From assembly GCF_015706575.1 (NCBI RefSeq), contig NW_024037064.1, positions 14,485,606 to 14,549,605 of the forward strand: 64,000 nucleotides of DNA. The letters run 5' to 3'. The DNA is from Patiria miniata. Its lineage: Eukaryota; Echinodermata; Asteroidea; Valvatida; Asterinidae. The position numbers and the translations under genes are program-made. This document shows positions 34,572 through 42,484 of the stretch, in pieces. A model generated the notes under the pieces. The model ran no database searches and had not been told where the DNA came from. It worked only from the letters and a program-made list of their open reading frames with translations. How positions within the stretch are numbered: position 1 is the first letter of the stretch; every line of letters starts with the position of its first letter.

Positions 34572-36109
34572 AAGGTTATTTACAGGTATTTCTTGTAGAA
34601 TTCTGCCTGTTTCCGCAGAGCTTTGTCTAGGTGCTTCCGAGCAATGTGCCGGGTCCATCTGGTAGGGAAGACACCAGGGGCACTTCACCCGAGTAAGTTA
34701 AGCGTTTTTGTGCACACTCGACGTGTGTCTAAAAAGCCCAGACCACGTCTGGGATTTAAAACGGCATTTTGGAGCCCTGAATCTTGCAGGCTCGCTGAGT
34801 CCTGGGAGCTTCAGCGAGGTAAGATAATTTAATACTTTTCCTATTTTCATAGAGTTTACCCCCGACGCCTCATCATTGTCCGTCGAGTCCTGCTCTTGCT
34901 CGGACTCAGATGAAGCGTCAGTGGACGAGGAAGAGGAAGAACTGCCCGAGTTAGAGGCGGAAGAGCTTACAGCTTTAACCTGCTCCGCTGGAGGGGTGGA
35001 GTCCATGGATGACACGCTCTCTAGATCAGAACCAAAAATTTCAGTTGCTGTTGGAGTGGCCCTTTTGCTAGAAGGGGCCTCTTGAGGTGATCTTGCCCGT
35101 TTGGTTTGTCGTTTCTTTTTATGGGCCAATCTAAAACCGTCGTCCCGCTCTGGGGCCTGCACCTTTTTACAGTCCTCCCTGTCGCAGACTAGGGAGGGAG
35201 GGCCATTCATGCCCTTACAGAGGGCACACTCCAACACTCTAAAGGAGGAATCAAAGGAAATGGTTGATTTACATGCATAACAACAAATGCTTGGGTGAAA
35301 AGGGCCAGAGGGCCGCTTACATTTTGAACAGGGGGTTATTGGTAGTTCTTTTTCTGATTCTGAGGGTTCCGGTGTAGGGGGCTCTGAGGCTGGGCGCTCC
35401 TCCGCTGCTGGTGGTGCTGCTGCAGGGGAAGTGGAGGATGATGTGCTCCAGGCTTTGTCTGGTTGGACTTGGGGCAGGCTCGAAAGCCATGCCCCTCCTC
35501 CCCGCAGATAGTACAAACTGTGCTGTTGGGACACTCGTTGGTGATGTGTTCAACCTGCAAACATTTAAAACACTTGATTTTATTGCATTCCTTTGCAAAG
35601 TGGCCCTGTTGGCCACACCGGGCACAAGTGCGGATCTTGCCTGGATACGAAATCCAGGCGTTCCTGTCTCCAATGCGAATAACAGTAGGGATGGGCGTGT
35701 TGATCCGCATCCTATACTGTCTAGTACTGTTAAAACGGTTGGGTTGTCTCCATATGTGGTGAAACGGCCAGCGATCACCTGGCCGTACACACCTATACAT
35801 GTAATATTACGTAATATACTATCATGAATAGACAAACTGACATTATATGTACGGTTACAATCATGACATAAGTGTACTTTGTAACGGTGCATTATCTAGA
35901 GTAGTTACTTTAGGGTAAAACTCTTTACACAAAAGTGATGACTTGTACACAATCTCAAATTTGTAACCTGGCAATGGCTGGACAGCTGCCAGGTGCTCCT
36001 TCGCTTCCACACCAATATCGTGAAGCTTAGAAAACAGCGACTTGGGGGTCGTCTGCTCCTCAAACTGCACCTCCATGGCTTTATCTCTATGTAAGGCACT
36101 AACGGCCAT
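34572..36109 (-). pseudogene. LINE ORF1: three CCHC knuckles, Cys-rich region and C2H2 end
   Basis: RNA-binding partner protein of a Tx1-like LINE. From the N-terminus: a conserved domain (MAVSALHRDKAMEVQFEEQ), then zinc knuckles CARCGQQGHFAKEC, CFKCLQVEHITNEC and CTICGEEGHGFRAC, a Pro/Glu-rich linker, a second Cys cluster (CSKCKRPSG, CCYACKS, CALCKGMNG, CDREDCKK), a basic stretch KKKRQTKRARS, an acidic Ser run and C2H2-like fingers. Frame changes lie near 35890, 35720 and 35450. One C2H2 finger has Lys in place of its second Cys (CRFK). The final 34572-34690 part matches the finger end at 19002-19125. Confidence 0.75.
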
Positions 36110-37010
36110 AGTAATGTGGCGTGATGGGGTGGGCCGACACCAGTCTTATCCCTTTATTTGGTAGTGTTTACTTGTAATTTCTTGGTAAGGAAGTCAGGTC
36201 GTGTCAGCGGACAATGTCTCGTGGTGTTGGCGGGAGTGGCCGCCAATCGGAGCGCGCTCGCTGTTGCTGGGCGGGGCGAGGCAGGCCGTGACCGCACTTG
36301 CGATCTGTGTTTCCCGTACCCGCGTATGCGTGATTGGTGTTACCGGGCAGAGGTGAAGGGTTGGCGGCCAATCACGGCGTGATTGGGCGTGGCCCCGCTA
36401 CCCTTGCCGTGGTACTGGAGCGCATTGTCGGCCGGGCGTGAGTGAGTTGCGTAAGTTGTTCCTCAGTTCTGTGTATGGAGCAGGTTCAGTAGTAGTGTAC
36501 GAGTGAAGTTCCAATTGTCCGTGACGAAGCTAGCGTTTTGCTTTGGCGAGGCCGTGTGTGGTGCAGTGTACCGGTGTTGACGCTGTTTCGGCCTGACTTC
36601 TCGTACCGTGGTTGAACGATTGTACGGAGCGCAGAGCCCCGTGGTGTGACCCAGTTAGCTTGGTAGGACCGAATTGCTTTATCGTGTAATTTAGTGCATG
36701 TTTGTGCAATTGTTGCAGTTGAGTGTTTGACTTACAGAGTAGGGTGACTAAGTACAGGCATAAGGATTGTTGTCGTGGGTTCACAGAGACGTGCGATAAC
36801 ATAGAGGGTCGACCCAGAGGTTGACATAAAGGCCTGGGAGGAATAGTCACAGGTAGTCAATAACTGTACTCAGTCAAGTTTATTGTCACACGGGTTTTGT
36901 CGTATACTGATCAGCTAAGGCGCACAAACTTATATAATCATAACAATCCAACGATAATAACCTTATAAATCAAAGAGTTCCCAATCAAGTCAGAATTGTC
37001 CGTGATTAAA
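36110..37010. other. CpG-rich, CCAAT-box-rich stretch in the LINE leader
   Basis: Unusually GC-rich for the window up to about 36550, with GCCAATCGG, GATTGGTG, GCCAATCAC and GATTGGGC within 150 bases (36238-36387), a GGGCGGGGC GC box and then moderately GC-rich DNA. It resembles a promoter or a foreign LTR inserted in the LINE leader. No coding frame is convincing. Confidence 0.4.
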
Positions 37011-38003
37011 TAAATCAATCATTTCCTTTCCACAAAGAGAATTGTGTATTCCTGTGTCCAATATTTCTGCAGTTTCTTCGTCTGTTTGTTCTGTTCTGCA
37101 CTAGAGTAACAGGGCCTGGTAATCAGTATCCAACTGGGCGGTAGATTTCCACCAAAACGAGCTTGCATCTCTGGGCCTAGAGGCTGCTCGAAAACTTCCC
37201 TAGGTTCGAGGCAGAAAACATAGTTTGGGGTTAGAGGAACTTTCACCTCAGTCGGTGATTGCCTTCCCTGACCTCTGGCTTAAATTGACCTCGGGAGATT
37301 CCGCCACAGTACTTTCTGCTAAGAAAAAACACTTTTGGACGAAAATTATAAAGCAAGTAAAATGTCGTCAGTCACAACTGCTGACTGACAGTAAATACAA
37401 TTCAAGGCACTTGCACGGCTAACTAGAAAAATATGGACAGAGGGAGAAGAGCGAAGCTATCTGCTTCTACTATTTCCCCCGGGAAAAGCTACTTGCTAAT
37501 CAGAACAAAATTAAACCCAGGAAGAGCAATCTGCTAAACCTGGGGCTAAACAAGAAAAATATACACTGTACCCCCAAGCTACCTGCTTAGAAGGGCTTTT
37601 TGAAAAAACAAAAATGGCGTTCTCCTTGAACATTAAAACCTAACAGCCCACGGACTTTTACGTGTGCTTGGTAGGGGAAAAGGGCTACTTCACGGGACAG
37701 TGCACCTGCACACACCCCGTGCAAAACGGATAGGGCCGTACAACTGCTACGGCCCCAACAAAAAGGACGAGAACAAAGGACCACTGGGCTGTGGCAACCA
37801 GTGCACACAGCCCACTACAAAAATGGAATAAAACACCCTAAAAATATTGCTTAAAAATACTCCAATAAAATAGAAAAAGAGACCAGCCAGGTCTTGAACA
37901 CTTGTCTAAACTTACAGTAAAGGTAGAAAACACGAAGTCTATCTCTTAAAGCAGAAAAAGGTGAAAATCTCGCAGCTCCGAGAGACGAACGTCCGGCAGT
38001 ACC
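37011..38003 (-). other. LINE leader region, no gene seen
   Basis: The 37600-38003 part resembles the leader of the 9.1-11.35 kb LINE (shared CGGAGCT near the start and GTGCAC/CCGTGAAG further in). 37011-37600 is unassigned. Short frames here have no recognisable content. Confidence 0.5.
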
Positions 38004-38019
38004 TGAAAAGAACAGATAC
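38004..38019 (-). other. U2-like 16-mer at a LINE 3' end
   Basis: The minus strand reads GTATCTGTTCTTTTCA, one base different from U2 nucleotides 36-51. It directly follows the 3' end of the Keno-like LINE at 38020 and directly precedes the leader of the next LINE. Confidence 0.65.
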
Positions 38020-38394
38020 GGTTTCAAAAATGGTTTATTTTTCCAAATAATCCATCCAACACAATTACAAATACATTTACATCATAAAAGTAAAACTTAA
38101 CATTAAATGAATTTCAAAAATTAACCACTCTTACTTGCAAAACAAACAAAATGAGTCAGCCAAATTATTTGTTAAGAGAAATATTATACGCTGATATCCC
38201 ACCACCATTATTAAAAACAAAATTACCCACCACCAATTTTCGAAAAACAAACTAGACTACCTAACCCTCCACCATTTTGTCAATCAAACAAAATTGATCA
38301 AAAACATTCACTTTTGCAGACTGTAAATAATATCTTTGCTTGAACTTTTGATTCGGTCATATTTTGCTCTGTTTCTCGTCAGCCATAGCGCATA

Positions 38395-38877
38395 TCAATA
38401 TCTACTGAGCTCTCTGCAAATGAAATTCTCGGTCTTTTTGTTGACTTTTGGGAACACTGAAAATAAAAGCGCGTTGGTGTCTAATATAACGTGTGTAATG
38501 CCGCCGAGGCGCTGCCTGAGCCACGTGCCCACCGGTTCCGCCACACTGCACTCGCTGAAAAGATGGTCTCGTGTTTTGAGCTGAGTGCAGTGCGGGCACG
38601 CGCCTGTGTCACTGGATTGTTTTCTTAAACGGTCACCGGTGGGCAGCACGTTGTGCACTGTCTTGAAATTTAGTGAAATCTGTTTGTTCGTCAATTTGGT
38701 GCACAACATGCGTTTCCAAATGGTGGCCCATGGCAGGCCTGGGCGGTCCTTTTTGATTTTGGGTTCGGTCCCTCGGGCCTTGAGTATGGCCGCGAGGTGT
38801 CCCTTGAGTTTGATCTTGGTCCAATCGGCAACCTTATCTCTCTGACTACGAAAAGAACTGACGACAGTATAAAACAC
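38395..38877 (-). pseudogene. Keno-like LINE ORF2, C-terminal end
   Basis: A 160-aa minus-strand frame resembling the distal part of Tx1/Keno ORF2: ISLNFKTVHNVLPTGDRLRK, then a Cys-His cluster CPHCTQLKTRDHLFSEC and VGTWLRQRLGG. The same wording is seen in the LINE at 62664-62960. It follows the ORF1 stop by only 36 bases because the bulk of ORF2 is deleted. Confidence 0.78.
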
Positions 38878-38912
38878 TGAGGGGAAGTCACAATGATGGG
38901 TGTTGGGACGCG

Positions 38913-40370
38913 CTAATTTTGGGTACGGGCGGTACGGGCGGCTCGATTCTCGGTGATTACTGCTGGGGGTCCCCGCTTGCCGGTTTCCCCGAGGCGTTCC
39001 GGCTGTAGTATGCCGACGAGTCGCTGTCGCTGCCTGCCCGTGTTGTCAGGCGAGCCGGATTTACGGCCCGTTTTACCGGTACTGGCTGGCTGTGCAGGCG
39101 GAACTGTTTTGCGGCTTGCTTTGTCGGCTGTACCCTTACGGCCGTCGACGAGCTTACCCGGCTTTTCACCCTGTGTCGTGCCAGGTTCGCGGGCCGCTGT
39201 GCCGGTACTGGCGGGGGCGGCTTTTGCTGGCTGCGTGCGTTGGGCTGGGCGGGTTGCACGGTGAGCCACAACCGCACGGCACCCGGCGGGCTTGGTGAAC
39301 TGCACACCCTGTGATGTGCCTGGTTGGCGGACCGCTGCACCGGTACTTGTAGGGCTGTCCTTTGCTGGCCGCTTACACGGGACTGGGCGACTTTCACGGT
39401 CGGGTACTCCTGCACAGTTCTCGGTGGCCTTGGCGGACTTGGCGGGCCTTTCATCACGCTGTGGTTGGGGAGTTTTTGCTGGCTGGGCTGGCGGTGTTCG
39501 TTCTTCTTGTGACAGTACCTCCTCCGAGTCAGTGTCCGACAGCGCTAAGTTCGTGGCCAGTTGTGGCCCTTTGGCCATGGTCGGTTCATCTGTCAGGCTG
39601 TATCTACCTTCCGGTGGTGGTGGGAAAATCATCATTGTTGGTCGTCGCTGGGGAATCGTTGTCGGAATGTTGTCCGTTTCGTTGTCATCGTCCATTTCAC
39701 TGTTGGATAGTTTGCCCCCTCTAACAAGTACGGCGTATGATCTTCTGCATCTCGATGCGATGTGACCTTCAAACCCGCAGGACCGACACCGAACAGGTTC
39801 TGTGCAGTCGCGGCTTCGATGACCGGGCCTGTTGCGGTTGTAGCAGGTCACATTCAGGCACTCCATGCCCCGATGCCCAACCGCTTCCCAACTCCGAAAA
39901 GTTTCCTCCTGCTCGGCGAAGCTAACCCGTAGCTGATAGCCACCGACACGGATGTACGAAGGAATGGGTTTAGTCAATTCCATACGCACGTGCCGGGAAC
40001 CATTCTCCCACGCGTTATGCACATGCCAGTGGCCCCATCGCACTCCTAAGATTTTCCAGTAGGGAGACAGCGCCGAGGTAATGGTGACGTCTGTGAGTTC
40101 GTCTTTCACCGTCACAAATAATGCCGTCTTCGATGCCGATATGGTCATCACGTGTTGTTGTTTGATCCGCAGATCCGCCTTAAGAGTTTTCTCCTTCACC
40201 GCCGCCGTCTTGCTGGTCACGCACCATTTCTTCTCATTCAGCTGCTGCGCACACACAATCTCCGCCTCCTTTACGGTAATTGCTACTAGATCACAACATT
40301 CTTTATATGTCACCTTCTCGTCGGTTGTCAAATGGGTTGACAAATCCCGCTTTAAGTCTCGGGTTGCCAT
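38913..40370 (-). CDS. Keno-like LINE ORF1 protein, intact 485 aa
   Basis: An uninterrupted frame starting MATRDLKRDLSTHL, whose ATG lies 37 bases after the U2 junction in the context CCATGG. The N-terminal part (1-150) is a globular domain also present in the 33-kb copy. A Cys-His region follows (CLNVTCYNR, GHRSRDC, CRSCGFEGHIASRC); the first knuckle is damaged (EETFRSWEAVGHRGMEC, where the 33-kb copy has CQSCGAVGH). The C-terminal half is a low-complexity Pro/Ala/Lys/Thr-rich tail with repeated STGxAxRxPGTxQG units. ORF1 proteins of LINEs bind the element RNA in a ribonucleoprotein. The intact frame suggests recent insertion, although ORF2 of this copy is deleted. Confidence 0.8.
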   Translation of the reverse strand: MATRDLKRDLSTHLTTDEKVTYKECCDLVAITVKEAEIVCAQQLNEKKWCVTSKTAAVKEKTLKADLRIKQQHVMTISASKTALFVTVKDELTDVTITSALSPYWKILGVRWGHWHVHNAWENGSRHVRMELTKPIPSYIRVGGYQLRVSFAEQEETFRSWEAVGHRGMECLNVTCYNRNRPGHRSRDCTEPVRCRSCGFEGHIASRCRRSYAVLVRGGKLSNSEMDDDNETDNIPTTIPQRRPTMMIFPPPPEGRYSLTDEPTMAKGPQLATNLALSDTDSEEVLSQEERTPPAQPAKTPQPQRDERPAKSAKATENCAGVPDRESRPVPCKRPAKDSPTSTGAAVRQPGTSQGVQFTKPAGCRAVVAHRATRPAQRTQPAKAAPASTGTAAREPGTTQGEKPGKLVDGRKGTADKASRKTVPPAQPASTGKTGRKSGSPDNTGRQRQRLVGILQPERLGETGKRGPPAVITENRAARTARTQN

Positions 40371-40406
40371 GGAAAATCATGAAATGGTCCTAGGCCTTTT
40401 CAAACA

Positions 40407-40435
40407 TGATCTTAGCCAAAAGGCCGAGAAGCGAT
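40407..40435 (-). ncRNA. U2 snRNA nucleotides 1-29 (truncated gene), copy 2
   Basis: Same 29-base exact match to the U2 5' end as at 33625-33653, followed at the same base by LINE leader. Two independent junctions at the identical U2 position argue for target specificity, unless one copy is a duplicate of the other. Confidence 0.85.
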
Positions 40436-40711
40436 AACAATTAATATTAAAACAATGAGCAATGAGAGAGATAAGCAAGAAATCTCCGGCTTTCTCAGAT
40501 TAACAGAGACATATACATTCTTAAGAATATTTCTATAATACATTTTCATACACCTCGATCATATTTTACCAAATAAATCCAGACAAAGAAAATGGGATCA
40601 ATGCATTAGTGAGCGATAGCGTCGGCACTAAATACCGCACGTACGATGTACCCGGACAAGCATATTAATAGATGGTGCCCTTCAACACTCCCGGTCATCG
40701 CGCCTCGGCGT
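40436..40711 (-). promoter_or_regulatory. U2 gene upstream region, copy 2
   Basis: Aligns with 33654-34045 apart from a missing stretch of about 100 bases. It would drive U2 transcription across the junction into ORF1. No proximal sequence element is assigned. Confidence 0.5.
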
Positions 40712-40785
40712 TTCCCATCTGGGTATTTCTCAGGCCCTGCCAATGGGTCCCACATTGGGGGCGGGGAAACACTTCAGTTTGTCAG

Positions 40786-40860
40786 TAAGCTCGGTGGCCG
40801 AGAGGTAAGAAAGCACAAGTAGAAAGCAATAGACCGTGGGTTCGAGTCACAGCCTGCCGC
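40786..40860 (+). tRNA. tRNA-like sequence (pseudogene or SINE head)
   Basis: Contains an A-box-like GGTGGCCGAGAGGTAAG and, about 40 bases on, a B-box-like GGGTTCGAGTCAC, the two internal RNA polymerase III signals. The acceptor ends do not pair convincingly, so a working tRNA is unlikely. It resembles a type-II (Leu/Ser-like) tRNA start. Confidence 0.4.
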
Positions 40861-41330
40861 TTTTCTATATTAATTGCTTGGTTATTGATTTTTTTTCCCC
40901 CTTACTTATTTCATACCCTTTTTGTAATAATTACTATTTTATTTCATTGATTTATTTCGTCATGAAGTTATAAGAAGAAAATTCAAAAGAAAAGGAAACA
41001 ATCGTCATACCATTTTCATTTGAACTTATATTACTTATGATTCAATATCAATGCAGTAGCGCGGGGAGTTAATTGAAGAGAGAAAGAAAGAAAACAAACG
41101 GGAAAAAAATGTCAACGCTCCACTATTCGGCCATTTGTGTAACCTTTGGTGAATAAGTCATTCACAAACACCATGAGGCAACATTTTAGACAATACATAT
41201 ACATGCATTTATGGCTAATGTACTCGACTGGCCGGGCACCTACGCAGGTACCAAGAAAAACAATTGCATAATGCTTAAGTTAAAGGACACAGTGGGAATT
41301 CTATCTGGAACAGTGTTCTATTGTTTATAA
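40861..41330. other. AT-rich spacer, no gene seen
   Basis: Poly-T and A-rich runs; nothing recognisable. It ends shortly before the histone pseudogene. Confidence 0.5.
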
Positions 41331-41394
41331 ACAAATTAGAGAAATTTATTTCGGCTATGAGTGAAGGTAGAGGTGGAGTTAGACAGGCAGCGAC

Positions 41395-41680
41395 AAATCT
41401 CTTTTTTGAAGGTTGTGGTGGCTCTGAAAAGAGCCTTTTGGGTTTGTGGATGCAAAGTAAGCTGCAGGTGGCGGGAATTAATTATCGTCTTCTTGTTGTC
41501 TCGTGCAGCGTTGCCGGCCAGTTCCAAGATCTCCGCGGTAAGGTACTCCATCACTGCCGCAAGGTAGACCGGTGCACCGGCACCGACACGCTGGGCATAG
41601 TTGCCCTTGCGCAGAAATCTGTAAACACGACCCACGGGGAACTGGAGTCCCACCCTGGAGGACCTGCTCAGTCAGTCCGC
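41395..41680 (-). pseudogene. Histone H2A pseudogene with 3' hairpin retained
   Basis: The minus strand encodes a near-canonical H2A core, from [18 protein letters not shown] through [20 protein letters not shown] and [11 protein letters not shown] to SRHLQL. H2A wraps DNA in nucleosomes as a dimer with H2B. The N-terminal tail is missing: a stop lies a few codons upstream of SRSSRVGLQ and no start fits. After HLQL the reading departs from H2A, and only about 35 bases on lies the histone mRNA stem-loop, so roughly the last 40-50 codons are deleted. It is a broken replication-dependent H2A copy. No other histone genes are nearby, suggesting a relocated fragment of a cluster. Confidence 0.88.
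41420..41435 (-). terminator. Histone mRNA 3' stem-loop
   Basis: The minus strand reads GGCTCTTTTCAGAGCC, the canonical six-base-pair stem with a four-base loop bound by SLBP. It is followed by ACCAC and a purine-rich CAAAAAAGAG resembling the U7-paired downstream element. It marks the 3' end of replication-dependent histone mRNAs. Confidence 0.9.
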
Positions 41681-41725
41681 AGCGATAATGAGGTCAAATC
41701 CCGAACTTTATGTGCACTCCCAGGT

Positions 41726-42060
41726 GAAAATTCCAGTTGAAACCAGTTGAACTAGTTTCAACTGGTTTCAACTGGTCCCAGTTGAACTGGGAATTGGTGA
41801 CTGGTTTTAACTGGTTTAACTGGTATTAACTGGTTCAACTGGTGTGAACTGGTTTTGAACTGGTTTAACTGGTATGAACTGGGCAACTGGTTTAACTGGT
41901 TTCTAACTGGGCAACTGGTTTAACTGGTTTCTAACTGGTTTCAAACTGGTATAAACTAGGCAACTGGTGTAACTGGTTTCTAACAGGGCCACTGGTTGAA
42001 CTGGTTTTTAACTGGTTTCAACTGGTGCCAAATCAGTTTAACTGGTATGAACTGGGCAAC
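41726..42060. repeat. AACTGGTTTC minisatellite, block 1, with palindrome
   Basis: Dense repeats of AACTGGTTT(C/A) with 10-bp and longer periods. At 41733-41775 two 20-bp arms (CCAGTTGAAACCAGTTGAAC and its mirror) form a hairpin with a three-base loop and one mismatch. Confidence 0.88.
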
Positions 42061-42366
42061 TTCCTTCCTTCCTTCCTTCCTTACAAGTGCTAACTTCATG
42101 GCTGAAGATAATCGCACTGCCAGAAACACCGGGGCGAACCCCTTCTCTTAGCGATAAGTGTACTGGGTTCTTTGACGTGCATTAGACATTATACAACACA
42201 CAGGACCTACGGCTTTACGTCCCATCCGAAGGACGAAGCAATAATGGTTAAGTGCCTTGCTTAAGGGCACAAGTGTCCGCGCCCGGGCTCGAACCCACGT
42301 CACTGTTGCCTTTGAAACACCAGAACATGAGTCCGGTGTTCTTAACCGCTAGGCCATGACACTGCC
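42061..42366 (-). mobile_element. tRNA-derived SINE inside the AACTGG array
   Basis: On the minus strand the head at 42366 reads ATGGCCTAGCGGTTAAG (A box) and GTGGGTTCGAGCCC (B box). The body includes CTTAAGCAAGGCACTTAACC, TTCGGATGGGACGTAAAGCC and AGAGAAGGGGTTCGCCCCGG. The tail is (AAGG)n, seen as TTCC repeats at 42061-42081. The central domain is shared by many marine invertebrate SINEs; the exact family is not assigned. AACTGG repeats resume on both sides. Confidence 0.82.
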
Positions 42367-42480
42367 ATGGTGTAACTGGTTTTCAACTGGTTAACTGGTA
42401 TGAACTGGTTTAACTGGTTTGAAGTTTCCAACTGGTTTAACTGGTGAACATGGTTTCCAACTGGTTTCCAACTGGTTCAC
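42367..42480. repeat. AACTGGTTTC minisatellite, continuation after the SINE
   Basis: GTGTAACTGGTTTTCAACTGG and similar words continue the block before 42061, then fade out. Confidence 0.8.
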
Positions 42481-42484
42481 AAAT

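Larger units (their letters stand above)
31066..38003 (-). mobile_element. Tx1-like LINE, nearly full-length but broken and interrupted
   Basis: On the minus strand the order is: leader from 38003, ORF1 (36109-34572), ORF2 endonuclease start (about 34520-34085), an interruption (34045-32811), endonuclease end (32798-32517) and RT (32379 to about 31066). The 3' part after the RT is missing; it is preserved in the related copy at 11368-13310. The leader may also contain foreign DNA (36120-36850). The position of its 5' end directly beside a U2-like 16-mer is discussed in the findings. Confidence 0.78.
38020..40406 (-). mobile_element. Keno-like U2-inserted LINE, internally deleted
   Basis: On the minus strand, U2 nucleotides 1-29 (40435-40407) pass straight into a 36-base leader, ORF1, then the last part of ORF2 (38877-38395), a 3' UTR and the U2-like 16-mer at 38019. 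The endonuclease and RT core of ORF2 are missing, so this is an internally deleted copy. Both junctions lie in U2, which matches the U2-targeted Keno lineage of Tx1-clade LINEs (established family knowledge). Confidence 0.8.

Noticed and set aside
38953-39765. Plus-strand frames opposite LINE ORF1
   Set aside because: Antisense shadows of the intact GC-rich ORF1 on the minus strand.
40786-40860. A functional tRNA gene
   Set aside because: A- and B-box words are present, but no convincing acceptor pairing; kept only as tRNA-like.
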